A stretch of DNA of 64,000 nucleotides from Sycon ciliatum (lineage: Eukaryota > Porifera > Calcarea > Leucosolenida > Sycettidae), in contig NC_088645.1 in assembly GCF_964019385.1 (NCBI RefSeq), positions 28,737,294-28,801,293 on the forward strand, in the 5' to 3' direction. The notes beneath the pieces were generated by a model. The model did no database searches. It saw only the letters and a program-made list of their open reading frames with translations, and was not told the origin of the DNA. This document shows positions 41,491 through 52,945 of the stretch, in pieces. The translations under genes and the position numbers were made by a program. The first letter of the stretch is position 1, and each line of letters opens with the position of its first letter.

Positions 41491-43260
41491 TTCCCCGCCA
41501 CAAATCCAGCTTGTGACCTCAGGCCACATCACCGAGCCACCAAGCTGAGAATTGAGGCGTCATCGAGTCTTTGCCCTCCCCACCACCCACTCCACCCGCC
41601 TTCAACGTTCACCCTTGTACTCCGCATGCTCTCAGTACAACCACCTGCCACGACACTTTTATTCCCTCTGAGAAATAGATGCATTCCAAAGAGAAGGTAC
41701 CCTGATCATAGTATTGCAGTATCCCTGCTTTACAGTTTATACATGACTAGTACATGTATTTTGCATGACTCTTATAACATTACTCTTCTTACTGCTTTCC
41801 GACACGTCCTACATCATGTACCTCACACATGACTTGATTACATCAGGAGTACCGCTCTTCTAGAAAGATCCTAGATCTTCCATGCATGCTGCTGTCATCA
41901 CTTCTAGTGTCACTTCCTTTTAGTTAGTACAGTCATGCACAGTCATGTACATGTATGTCATGTTGTTCCGGACTATTCCAGACCTTCCACGTCATATGCC
42001 CGATGAGTAATGTTGCTGACTAAATTGCATAATATAGATATCTCATCTTCTAGAATGCCTCGCTTAGTCATTATGTTAATGTTACGCAATGCTCACTTCA
42101 TCTACCTGTATAGCAATGATGATCTAGGTTTGCCTTCTCCACTATTCTAGAACTTGTACTAGAAGGATTATTTCGTAATCACTGCAATTTGCAATGTCAT
42201 ATACTTTGCTCGCCTATAAAAGCTGCTGTCTTTTCTGCCACCATGAGATTAGCTCAGATTAGATTAGAGATTAGATTAGAGAAGAGATCGGAGAGATCCG
42301 ATAGATATCAGAGAGAGAACAAGATAGAGTTCTGTTCACTTAGGAATATTTGATATAAGATAACCTCCAGGCCGTGCCGGAGTAAGTTCTGATACGTTCG
42401 TTGACTGACTGTGGGTAGTTGCCTCCTTGCCTTAGACCGAGCACATTACAGGATCATCAATTTGCACATGCTCCAACCCCGCTGTAGCCCAGCCTAGGAA
42501 TATTATTTTAATCAAGCTCTATCGCCTACCTGTCTTCGCAGTGGATATACTTCCTTCTTCGTCTTTACTTAAAAATGAAGCACCCAAACCACGGCTGCCA
42601 CTAGCCACTGTTTCTCCCGGTTTATTGCACTCACTCTGATTGATAACACATAGTACTGTCTCTCTCTTATTGGCTATGGCCATCGTGAGAATAAAGATAA
42701 TAATAAATAATAAATAATTCGCCGTCACACGCTACAGTGTACTTTAGTAATAGTATTATCTTTATTAGGATGACCCAGAGGCTTATCGCCTATCAAGGGG
42801 TTCACCGCTTTGAAGGGTGTACATGTACATGTATGAGCTAAAGTGAAAGTAGTGGAAAGTAAAAGTTGTTCAGCGTGAATGCGTAGGGGAGCACACAGGG
42901 GGGGGGGGGGGGGAGGTATGTACATGGCGTGGGCATACCGGAGAGCGAAGCACTATGTTTGAAGTTACATGCTTCGTTTAAAAAAATTATATTATTATAT
43001 ACACAAGAGAGAATTTGGAAGCTTTGTTACAACTCTGAGTTTCACGTATTACTACGATCATCAGGCAACTGATGGATCCAAAACAAGCAGCCAGAACATA
43101 AGGGGGAGCAAGGTGGGAAATCCTGAGGGGTGTCATAGGCGACGCGTATCATAGCGCAAGAGTCAGGTGCAGGCGTGAAGTTGCCAAGTCTTCAGATTTG
43201 GGGCTATGCAGCAGTAGTTCCGGCGTGAATGATATAGAATAGAGCAGGGGAAAAATGCCA
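41491..43260. other. Non-coding; LTR-like or promoter-like segment inside
   Basis: 41961-42450 starts TGTTGTTCCGG, has a TATAAAA box at 42215 and AGATTAGATTAGAG repeats after it, and ends ATTACA. This resembles a solo LTR, but no target duplication was found. The rest holds short A/T and G runs (G run at 42898) and no recognised gene. Confidence 0.25.
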
Positions 43261-43364
43261 AATCCACACATGCCCACACCACTACACAAACATACACCCA
43301 CACCCTCTCCCTTTTCTCACATACACATACACTCACACGCGCGTCGTCACACACATTCTCTAAA

Positions 43365-44023
<659 letters not shown>

Positions 44024-44294
44024 GCAGCGGGACTACCAGCTAGATTCACTTGACCTTGCGGGCAAAGTTACAGAGGTAGAACTTGTTTTCATGACGACAC
44101 TTGGACACAAGCTCTGACCTCTTGTTGAGGGAGCGGGTCTTGTCGGCCCAGGCTATCTCTAGCTTCTCGGCCAGACACAGGTTGCAGCGCTTCGAGATGT
44201 TAGAGTATGGTGCGGCTCTCCTCACAACGGACCACCTGATACTGTAAGGTTTGTTTTATACATGAAACTCCGAAATAAATTGTGAGAGTTCTGT

Positions 44295-45017
44295 TCACCG
44301 TAGATACTGCACGAGTTCAGGTGGTTGCAGTTCAAAGTACGCTGACGTCTTGTTCCCTCGGCGAATGATAGTTCTGCAATTGCAAAGCAAAGCAGCAACT
44401 TTGTAGTAAACAGCGATGGGCTGAAGTCCAAGCTTCAGCTGCTTGTAATTGTTGATCAGCGCCCAGTAGGTGCTCACTTCACCAAATGCCCACTCCACCG
44501 TTTGACGCGCGGAATTCATGGCCGTGTTGAACTCACGTTGTTGTGGAGTTACATTCCCACCAAGATACCCCTTCTGGATGAATTGGCTGAAAGGATACGC
44601 TGGATCACCGTACAGTGCATAGCACCGGCCATCGGGAAGGCGCACGTTGTTCTGAAGCTCGACCAGGAGATGGCTTTCCGCTAAGACTCCTGCATCGTGA
44701 CGGCGGCCTTCTACAGGGCCAAATAGATGGGTGATTAGTCCATCCGGTGTGGTCACTGCTTGAAATTTTAATGCATGGACGCGCTTGTGCCCGTTGTAAA
44801 AGATGCGCTGATTATGCCCGGGACGGCACATGGGGCGGACTGTACCGTCAATGAATCCCCAGATGAGCATATCTACACCAGTTTTCCGTTGGATAGCGTC
44901 GCTGTAGGACCGCAATGTAGCTGGGGTGAGGCATTCGTAAGAAGACCATAGGTCTGTGGGAAACACCCTAGTAAAATAAATAAAATAATAATAATAATAA
45001 TAAAAATCCTTGGTCAA
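44295..45017 (-). CDS. Harbinger transposase, DDE half
   Basis: 240-aa frame. Residues 1-16 come from an ATT repeat/intron and are not real. Then FIDGTVRP (D57), YNGHKRVHALKFQ, GPVEGRRHDAGVL, LYGDPAYP (D138) and VEWAFGEV (E175) make up a complete DDE_Tnp_4/HARBI1-type catalytic core. It would cut and join transposon ends. The N-terminal half is in a different frame at 45663-44968, separated by an ATT-rich stretch (44973-45006). A TTTACTAG acceptor precedes the conserved sequence, and GT dinucleotides near 45045-45052 could be the donor of an intron of about 80 nt. Alternatively microsatellite growth broke the gene. Confidence 0.8.
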   Translation of the reverse strand: MTKDFYYYYYYFIYFTRVFPTDLWSSYECLTPATLRSYSDAIQRKTGVDMLIWGFIDGTVRPMCRPGHNQRIFYNGHKRVHALKFQAVTTPDGLITHLFGPVEGRRHDAGVLAESHLLVELQNNVRLPDGRCYALYGDPAYPFSQFIQKGYLGGNVTPQQREFNTAMNSARQTVEWAFGEVSTYWALINNYKQLKLGLQPIAVYYKVAALLCNCRTIIRRGNKTSAYFELQPPELVQYLR

Positions 45018-45663
45018 AAGGGTTTTCGATCACGTGACTCCACCGGTTCCATATCCATAGCAGTGTCGTATTAAATATCCGACTTATATCTTCTTCGTAC
45101 CGCCCAAACTCCTCAGCCAGATCTACCAATCGGCAAGGAAATGCCAATCGCCTCAACACAACCAGTAGACCATCCATCCCTGTCCACGTGATCCTATTGA
45201 CGCCTCTCATAGTCTGAGGCATACGCAAAGCATCGCACAATTCGTGTAACTCCGCCTTGACAAATCGAAATCGGAGCATGCAAGCGTCATCTGGCAGAGA
45301 TCGTATGCAAAGACGTGGAGGGAGTCTCCTCCTTTCGATGTTCAACTGGCAATCATCCTCCAACGCAAGGATAAGCAAAAGCAGCTTATCCTTACCCAGT
45401 AGACCTTTGTCGTAGGCAAAGAGCAAAACTGCCAACGTCTGATCAAACTCTTCAGCCATGCCCAACTCGTGCAGATAACGCTGTTTCCAAAGCTCGTACA
45501 CACAAAAGCAGGGAGTAGTCGATTGCGATATGTTGTAGTCGGAGTAAGTTTGACTACAACAAAAAAATACGCCCTCCCCTTCGACTCGTAAGTTCGTCGG
45601 AGTGTTTGGAGATGAAGCTTTCAAGCGCTTCAACTCCTTCATATCATGAGAACACGGGGTCAT
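44968..45663 (-). CDS. Harbinger transposase, N-terminal half
   Basis: 231-aa frame with FRFVKAELHELCDALRMP, GMDGLLVVLRRLAFPCRLVD, LAEEFGRYEEDISRIFNTTL and WIWNRW, the helix-turn-helix region that precedes the DDE core in Harbinger transposases. The last residues (LLLLLLFYLFY) are translated repeat or intron. The first about 60 residues are not conserved in any family I know; the start may be further in. Confidence 0.75.
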   Translation of the reverse strand: MTPCSHDMKELKRLKASSPNTPTNLRVEGEGVFFCCSQTYSDYNISQSTTPCFCVYELWKQRYLHELGMAEEFDQTLAVLLFAYDKGLLGKDKLLLLILALEDDCQLNIERRRLPPRLCIRSLPDDACMLRFRFVKAELHELCDALRMPQTMRGVNRITWTGMDGLLVVLRRLAFPCRLVDLAEEFGRYEEDISRIFNTTLLWIWNRWSHVIENPFDQGFLLLLLLFYLFY

Positions 45664-45753
45664 GGGGTCATGTATTCTTGGTACGCGAGCAAACCAGACA
45701 CGAAAAAGTTCACACGTAACGTTGTGCGCAACCTCACAGTTTACGAATATTCG

Positions 45754-45960
45754 TTAAAGGGGAACTCCACGAAAAATGAAAATTTGATAGCCTGTAGAGC
45801 TTCGGGCGCGCGCTGAGTCGAATGGTCTTGGTCCGAAGTCTCTACGAGAAAGCGTTCACTGCACTGCTGTTACGGGCTGGCCACTGAGTAAGATGGCCGC
45901 CATTTCGTCACGTGCACGCTGCAGCGCGGTTGGCATAACAATCGAGTATGACGTACCCAC
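45754..45960. mobile_element. Kolobok-type terminus, partner end not found
   Basis: TTAA then AGGGGAACTCCACG, like the 21357 element start, but the following sequence differs, so it is another family. No matching inverse end was found up to 64000. It lies just past the end of the RAG1-like ORF and might be the left end of the element that holds it. Confidence 0.5.
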
Positions 45961-46074
45961 GCGTGCACGCATGCAATGCAAAAGCAAAGCAAAAATCAGA
46001 AAACGGAAATGCCTTTCGAAACCTTTTGTTTGAAAATACTACTTCAAAAAAGTATGCAGTTATCTCTTACTCTC

Positions 46075-49000
46075 TCACTCCTTGCGTCTTCGCTTTCGAG
46101 TAGATCGTTCTGGGAGCAGAGAAGCTAAATGCGGTAGCGTAGATGAGAGGTGCTGCCTGACTGTGACTTTCAGGCGCTCCAAGTTGTTGACGATCCCGCC
46201 GTGACGCTTTTCCAGAGAGTTGAATTCCGCATGGATGCTTTCACCTCCTTGCTCAGCAAGGAGTCCGAGACCAACGCCGAACGTATCCATTGAGGCTGGT
46301 ACATGTGCCTCCAGGAGGTGTAGCTTCGGCGTAATGTGGCCAAGCTTTCGTCTCACAATTTCAGCACGAGCAGTGCCCATGAACGTCCTGACGTCGGATT
46401 TGAAGGCCGCCAAATCTTCAGGTGTCATCTTCTTGCAAGACGAGTAACGTCGCCTGCATGCAGCGAACTGCTCCATAAGAGCCATGTATCGGCTGCAAAC
46501 ATCAGTGGCATCCGACAGAACACTGGCAGAGGCGGTGCGTCCGTCCTCTTGTATGACTGCCAGCGGTGCTGAAGCCAATTGCTCAATGACGGTGCTCTGC
46601 AAAGCGTGGTGAACATGGTTGCCGATGAAGCTTCCTCCATGGTACCGTTGGCGACAGATGTTGTTGCGCTGCAATACCTTGTCTAGGGACTGCTCGCATG
46701 GGCCACTGATGGTGCCCGTGATCCGCTGGATCTCCTCGACAAGACTGCTAGTCTCCTCCTCCAGAGATGACCTGGATGCTGCCTGCTGGGCACACTGGAC
46801 TTGGATCACCCCAGCTGCTGCCTGGATCTGCGCTGGGAGTAGCGTGTTGCTGTGCAATGCCAGCCAATCAAGCTGATTCCTCAACTGCTGGGCAGAGGCG
46901 TTAACAGCAATCAGCTCATCCTGCTTCTCCCGCAACTTTTGGTGTTTGGCCACAATGGTCGAGAACTGCTGGCTGTCAGCAGGTGTGGCAGGCCCAGATG
47001 CAGCCAGGGACATGTCCAGTGTCTGACAGTCCTTCACCAGCGCCTCAAAAATCCACTTGAAGATGCCCAAGTCAAGGTGGAGGACTGGGATGATTGCATC
47101 TTCAATGGGTATGGGCAGAATGACGGGACGGATGCAGTTCTTAAATCTTTTGGCATCGGGCAGACGAGCTCCCGCTGCAACAAACGCTGAGTGGCATGTC
47201 TCAAGTGAAGCTAGTGACCGACAGTTGGACGTGGCACCAGGCTGTTGGAACTCGGTCTTTGTGGCCTCGCAGTGAAGGCAAGGATGCACTGCACTTGATC
47301 CGGAGAGTCCATACTGCTGAGTTTGAAACTCATAGTCGCCAAACAGTAGAACTCTCACGGATCTTCCATGCCACAGAGTGCTGCTGAGGAGATTGATTTG
47401 CGACGCAAATGGCTGGAGAGCAGTGGCAAGGTTTGCTGGCGAGTCCTTCGCGGCAAAGACGACAAATGGAATGATATTCCGTATGGAATTAGGATGGCGT
47501 ACATTGCAAACTTGCACAGACATTTTAAACGAATCACCGCCATGGTCGCCACCCACTTTGACCCATATCTGGTCCTCTGGTATGACACCAGCATGCCAGA
47601 ACAATTGCTCAGTGCTGTCCAGCTGGTCCAGATAGCCGTGCACAGTTCCAACGAGATCAGGTAGCGCCACCATTGGCCTCATCTCTATTTCGGCGGTCTT
47701 GCCAATCACAAATGGCACATCCTCTGCAACTATGTTGACCTTTAGGTGTTCATTCAGCTGCTGCCGCATAGTACCTTCAGACTCAAGATGCAAGCCGTAA
47801 TCCTTCAGCCAGACCTTGAGCTTCCTGAGCTGAAACCAGGGCATGTGAAGATCAGCCTTCATGGCTAGTGTGCTGCCTTTTTCTATTGATCTTGGCAACA
47901 CACCTGCTGCAATCAGCAATGCCCTCCGCTCCTCTTCTGGCATGCGACGAATAGTGGCAGCTTGCTGCGCTTGAATACTGCTAGCACTGCTGCCGCAAAC
48001 GAGCTGCTCGGTTTGGCGTAACTCTAGGGATCTGCGACGCTGTGTCCGCTCTGATGCTTCGTCAGATGAAACTGTTCCAACTGTCGTTTTCTTCCAAATC
48101 TGGGAGGGACCCTGGCTTCTGAGATGAAGTAGTCCATTGTCTGACTTCGATCGCACCAGGTGGCTTGTCAACTTTTCGGCAACATTGCCCTGCAACTTCT
48201 TTGGTGATGCATGAAGAATGTCACCAACGGGAGTTGTAGGTGTGATGGTGTGCTTGCCTGTATTGGTGCATGTCTGGCCATGGTGCTGAAGACTAGCTAG
48301 TGGTATATGCACACTACAACCATTGAAAGAGTCAAGATAATTGTCACAACGGACAAGCACTTCGGCTAAACAGTTCTTCAGCGTCAGGCTAGGAGTCAGC
48401 AACTGTGATGCTTGGAGTGGACTGCGGCATACTGGACACGAAGCATGCATGACCAGCCAATGCCATATGCAATCTACACAAAAATTCTTTCCGCAACAGC
48501 TTGCCTGCACAGATTTGTCCAGAATGTGTTTGCAGATGCTACAGATCAGCTCAGAGAAATTCATGATAAATCTGTCTGGGCTTAGTTCTCTCTCTGTTTT
48601 GTAACTTGGTGTAGCTCTGCTTATTAACTCTGACTTGGCGATATCTTGCCCCTGTAGCGACTCGTTTGTTGCGGAAATACTTGCAGGGCGGAGCTGCTTC
48701 TCAGCAGGCGTTGGTACCATTGTGCTGCTTGTACTGCTTGTGTTGGACTGTATACCAGATGCAGCTGGAGAAATCTGTGATGACTGCGTGGGTTGTGTGG
48801 AACTGGTGCATTGTGTGTCTGGTTGGGAACGTACAGGGGGTACAGTTGTGCGTTTTTTCTTTGCGGGTCGTCCACCAATTTTGATTTTCTCCACTCTTGA
48901 ACATGTCTTACACTGACTCTCAGCATCATGGGGTAACCACTCCACAGGGGATGCACATCCTCCACCACAACGATTGTATTTGTCACTGGATAGTGCCCTG

Positions 49001-49197
49001 TTGACAGTTTTGTTGCACGTACTGCAGAAGCGTGTGGGGTGGATATCAGGCTTGTCTTGGCTGACGTCTATCCCAAACGCTTTTTTTAGACCGTCCGCAT
49101 TTTCGCGGACACTATACAGTGTAGTTTGCTTACATTTAGTCAAGCGCACACCACCGACACGACAGAGAAGTGTCAGGGCTTGCAAGTGAGTGGCCAT
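46075..49197 (-). CDS. RAG1-like N-terminus fused to a transposase-like core (1040 aa, intronless)
   Basis: Start ATG 49197 (MATHLQAL) follows a non-conserved leader. Residues 42-105 (FGIDV...IHPTRFCSTCNKTVNRALSS...VEWLPH...CKTC) follow the RAG1 N-terminal zinc region closely. Residues 216-260 are a RING (CSICKHILDKSV, NFCVDC, CPVC) in the RAG1 position, followed by a C...H...C zinc segment (288-310). After a Ser/Gln linker, the core has KVGGDHGGDSF (Asp 551), FGDYEF, HPCLHC, VLHLDLG (Asp 709) and LLAEQGGESIH (Glu 982/986). These look like the three acidic sites and the CxxC of RAG1/Transib- or Chapaev-type transposases. A coiled coil is near 750-840 and the C-terminus is basic. There is no stop or frameshift. 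Related invertebrate elements (N-RAG-TP) are known; TIRs were not found here. Confidence 0.8.
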   Translation of the reverse strand: MATHLQALTLLCRVGGVRLTKCKQTTLYSVRENADGLKKAFGIDVSQDKPDIHPTRFCSTCNKTVNRALSSDKYNRCGGGCASPVEWLPHDAESQCKTCSRVEKIKIGGRPAKKKRTTVPPVRSQPDTQCTSSTQPTQSSQISPAASGIQSNTSSTSSTMVPTPAEKQLRPASISATNESLQGQDIAKSELISRATPSYKTERELSPDRFIMNFSELICSICKHILDKSVQASCCGKNFCVDCIWHWLVMHASCPVCRSPLQASQLLTPSLTLKNCLAEVLVRCDNYLDSFNGCSVHIPLASLQHHGQTCTNTGKHTITPTTPVGDILHASPKKLQGNVAEKLTSHLVRSKSDNGLLHLRSQGPSQIWKKTTVGTVSSDEASERTQRRRSLELRQTEQLVCGSSASSIQAQQAATIRRMPEEERRALLIAAGVLPRSIEKGSTLAMKADLHMPWFQLRKLKVWLKDYGLHLESEGTMRQQLNEHLKVNIVAEDVPFVIGKTAEIEMRPMVALPDLVGTVHGYLDQLDSTEQLFWHAGVIPEDQIWVKVGGDHGGDSFKMSVQVCNVRHPNSIRNIIPFVVFAAKDSPANLATALQPFASQINLLSSTLWHGRSVRVLLFGDYEFQTQQYGLSGSSAVHPCLHCEATKTEFQQPGATSNCRSLASLETCHSAFVAAGARLPDAKRFKNCIRPVILPIPIEDAIIPVLHLDLGIFKWIFEALVKDCQTLDMSLAASGPATPADSQQFSTIVAKHQKLREKQDELIAVNASAQQLRNQLDWLALHSNTLLPAQIQAAAGVIQVQCAQQAASRSSLEEETSSLVEEIQRITGTISGPCEQSLDKVLQRNNICRQRYHGGSFIGNHVHHALQSTVIEQLASAPLAVIQEDGRTASASVLSDATDVCSRYMALMEQFAACRRRYSSCKKMTPEDLAAFKSDVRTFMGTARAEIVRRKLGHITPKLHLLEAHVPASMDTFGVGLGLLAEQGGESIHAEFNSLEKRHGGIVNNLERLKVTVRQHLSSTLPHLASLLPERSTRKRRRKE

Positions 49198-49212
49198 TCC
49201 TGCAGCAATCAA

Positions 49213-49850
49213 GCAAAATTTGTCCGATGGGTCGGTTAGAAAAATTTAGGAACGGATTGCGACGGGGCTTGCGCGAATGGTTCCTCACCTGAATGAAGAA
49301 CACGCAAAAACTAAGAGAAGTCGTCGGAAAACTCAGGAAACAGGGAAGGAAGGGGGCGAATATCACTATCACAAAAGGTATCTACGTGTGTGCCACTGTG
49401 TGGTACGAACTGACATGAAGAACGAAAAGAGATCGCGGAAGATTGGTTTTTCCGAATTTCGATGTAGTTCCTTTTGGAGTCGCTGCAGTAGATGTACATG
49501 TCTCAGTTGCTTCGGTCGTTGTTCTTCTGAGTGGCATAGAAGCTGCTCAGGAGAGGCGAGAAGATGGAAAACGCGATCGAAAATGCACGTGAAAGTTTCA
49601 AAATTTCAAAATTCTCAGACCCTTGAGTACGGAAGAGTGCATGCGGCCGGTGTCCTCGTACCCGGGCTAATATGGCCATGATTATGTGCACTGTAACAGC
49701 AGCTTGAGATATTTCAATTTTAGCCACGCCCCATACCAATGTATGTGTGACGTCATTGTGGCATGGTGCGAAAATACTTGGATTTTGAATCTCACTTTCT
49801 TCAGGACGAAAGTCAATTCAGAAAGCAGTTTGCCAAGTCGCCCGAGCCGC
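49213..49850. other. Upstream region of the RAG1-like ORF
   Basis: Short open frames only. A duplicated AAAATTTCAAAATTTC run is near 49595. No promoter box or TIR recognised. Confidence 0.4.
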
Positions 49851-49854
49851 TGCA

Positions 49855-50048
49855 ATGCCAAATTGTTGTGTTGTTGGTTGTGCCAGTATCATATCATCCT
49901 CCTGGGGTTAGTTTTCTCAGATTCCCAAAGGATGGAGACCTGGCAAAGCGCCGAGATGTTGCAATGCGTCGTGAAAATTTCAAGCCTATTTTCGCAGCAC
50001 GAGCAATGTTTGCTCGCTGCATTTATGATCCAGAGGGACTTGAGAGCT
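49855..50048 (+). pseudogene. THAP-like zinc finger remnant
   Basis: The ATG frame gives MPNCCVVGCASII, then a stop. One base over, VSFLRFPKDGDLAKRRDVAM continues, matching THAP order (C-x4-C, then F..FPKD...R). No downstream C-x2-H is found. It is either a decayed gene or one with a tiny intron. 50050-50818 has no recognised gene. Confidence 0.5.
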
Positions 50049-50818
50049 GAGTTTTGACGAGTACGCCGTCCAGGAAAGCCCTCATCAGTGTACCAGTGCC
50101 CTCCGAACCGTGAGCCTCCAGCAAAGCGAACTCAACAAGCTGCAACTGAGAAAGCAGGGCGAGATACGTTCCATCAGGGTCTGAAGAGTACATCACCCCA
50201 TCAACTCCGACTGCAGCTAGCTGATGAACGATATTACCCCAGTAACTTTGCGCATACCAGTACTCAAACTGTGCACATCTGTCATCAACTGGGACGCAAA
50301 CAGACAGACCCCCAGCAAGTACGAAGGTTACAGAACTGTTTGCTTGCGATGTGCAGGCAGCATGCACGACGAACTGTCTCACCAATCCTGCCAAACTGAA
50401 CCAGTGTAAGTTGATTGCGTGGATATGTCTCTATAACAGCTACCCTACTTCTAGGCATGGTTGCATGAATACCATATCACTCAGAGCAGTTGTTAGAAGT
50501 CTGGACAGCCTAGGAATAGTGCAAGTAAAGTGAAACAAAAATTTATTACACTCCGAGTTCCACGCTTGCGGGATCACTAGGCCAAAAAATCTAATTTCGA
50601 ACAAGGAATGGGTTCTGGTTGTATGCGAAAGAAAAGTAAGTGAAGACCTATTGTGCAAGGAATACAGTGGGAACTACACATATTATACACATGCACTCAC
50701 ACCTTCGCCCACATGCGCGTGTGCGTGCACACACACATGCACACACACAAACACAACAACACACACACATACGCACCCACATACTCAATCGCACGCACGC
50801 TAGCCTAAGGATAGTACA

Positions 50819-51116
50819 TACCGTATATTCTCTATTATAAGCACAGGTCTCCATTACTAGCACAGTCTCTAATACTGGCACACTGTGAGCACCTTTCGAA
50901 ACATAAGCACAGTCTCTATTATTAGCACGGTCTTGGTGGAAATCAATGCTGCATGCATGATATCTAGCATGTATTTATTCTTCCTCTGTATGGATTGTAT
51001 TGGTTGAAAAAATATAAGCGCAGTCTCCAATATAAGCGCGGTCTCCAATATAAGCACGGGGTAGAGGGGTGTTGAAAAAATATAAGCACGGCGCTTATAT
51101 TAGAGAATATACGGTA
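50819..51116. mobile_element. MITE with CCGTATATTCTCTATTATAA TIRs
   Basis: Left CCGTATATTCTCTATTATAA and right TTATATTAGAGAATATACGG, each bordered by TA. The interior repeats CAGTCTCCAATATAAGC-like motifs several times. Related to 20095-20186 and 24895-25033. Confidence 0.75.
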
Positions 51117-51850
51117 TGCTGTAGTAGTGGTGTACTTAGTGAAATGACTATGTGTACATCTAATGACGCCGCCACTCCACGCCAGAAGACAACAAACATC
51201 TGCTGAACATTTTTGCTCCCGTCTCTTATGGGCAACACAGGGAATGAAACGAACAATGCAATTGAGAACAAGAGTCGTCCTGTACGGTGAAGTTTCCATT
51301 TTCTCATACAGCAGTATATTGTCTAAGCAAGTGTGTTTTCTCCACATTCTTTTTGCCATGCAGGTATATCACAGTGTCCTGCCAAACTACATTCTCAAAC
51401 GCATTCATTTCTCAATTCTGGGGATGATTGGACACGCACATCTCGCAGCTCTTGACGACGTCAATGTCAACCGTCGCCACAGCACAACCAAAAAGACCGC
51501 GATAGGAAGGTACAGTCTACTCACGATAAGTCACGCACAGTGTCCTGGAATAGAAAATGCGCGACTTACCGCGAGTGCGCGACTTACATTATGCACCACG
51601 TCATGCATATGTACAGCCGTCATTTTTTCTTGTGCATAATTATGGACATGTGTGCTGAACACGCGTACAAGCACTGAGCTGCATGCACACGAGACGTAGA
51701 TCTACCACAGCGTGAAGCCGTGATCGATATGAAGGCATGATTGAGAAAGACTAGACAGTAACGACGTTCCTTTACTTTTGCCGTTTTCGTAGGGATTTGA
51801 CAAGACGTACTTCTGTTTCCGTCGTGTAAACACTTCGTTTCCCTTTGCTT
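51117..51850. other. No recognised gene
   Basis: The frame 51163-51639 (+, 158 aa) has no domain I recognise and no supporting structure. Confidence 0.35.
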
Positions 51851-51854
51851 GACG

Positions 51855-52200
51855 ATGCCTTCTCATAAGAAAACGAAAGAACAGCGAACAGTGGCTGATC
51901 GACTGCGTTTGGTTCGTCTCTATCGTGAGAATGGAAAAACCTCTGCTCGAAAATTTGCGAAGTTGAACAATGTTCCGGAGGCGATGTTCCGCGGCTGGCT
52001 GAGGGATGCTGAAGCTGGAAAACTCGCCAATGCTAATCCGTCTGGTCCACAGGGAGTCCGCAACAGAAGTTCTTAGTTCGGGAAAATTGAGGAGCGGCTA
52101 GTGAAGTATATTTTGCTTCGAAGGGAGAAGTTTGTGACTGACAAACTTGGATTGTCGTGGGTGATCCTGAGGGAGAAGGCTCTCATAAAATATGCACATA
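51855..52200 (+). pseudogene. pogo/Tigger transposase N-terminal fragment
   Basis: MPSHKKTKEQRTVADRLRLV, ENGKTSARKFAKLNNVPEAM and FRGWLRDAE form a pipsqueak/CENP-B-type helix-turn-helix. After an in-frame stop at 52074-52076 the same frame continues FGKIEERLVKYILLRREKFV and LREKALIKYA, the second HTH. The DDE part is absent. 52300-52840 has no recognised gene. Confidence 0.6.
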
Positions 52201-52849
52201 ATAATTATATTCTTACCTTTACAGTATTCAAGCTCCATCATTGAATACTTCGAGCTGGCCACAATGCTTCCTTCATGTCCTGCCCACACGCAGCCAGCAG
52301 CCAAACGTGTTAGAATCAATCAATCCGATGGCAGTCACTGAGTGATATTGTCACTGGCAAGAGAAAAAACTGAAAAACTGAATCTCTAATCTACTGGGTA
52401 GAGGCCTGGCAGACTTTCAGCACCATCGCACCTTGCAACACGAGCTTACGCCCTCTGGGGCCCTAATTAGTCCGACAAGAAATTCATACTGCACGGCGAC
52501 AAAAAGGCAGTTTGAGCAGTCTGGAAACCGGGACTTGCCGAAATCCAACCGTGACGGAACTAGCCCACTTCAGCCCCCGCATGGTAGCAGAACACAAGGC
52601 TTTATCTCGCTGACTACCTATATTACGGACACGGACAACTCCGCTCCGGGCTCTCTTTCACGTGGACGATTAGTCCATTTCCTCTCATCCGCTCCTTAAC
52701 AAGCTGCTGGACTCGGCTTAGTCCCGAACTCATGCTACGTGGGAGCAACTAACCATGGCAGCAAACTGGCTGAACATCTTCTCAACCAATGCGTGCCTCC
52801 TTTTTCGTGCGCTGTGTAGTCTATCTCTCTCAGCACACGTGGGTAAGCA

Positions 52850-52912
52850 CGGAAACACACACACACACACGCACACGCACACGCACACGCATACATACAT
52901 ACATACATTCAC

Positions 52913-52944
<32 letters not shown>

Positions 52945-52945
52945 A
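52850..52945. repeat. AC/ACAT microsatellite
   Basis: ACACACACGCACACGCACAC then CATACATACATA and (AC)n. Confidence 0.9.

Noticed and set aside
41961..42450. Confident call of a solo LTR
   Set aside because: TATA box and TG...CA ends are suggestive, but no target duplication or second copy was seen, so it is listed only as a weak possibility.
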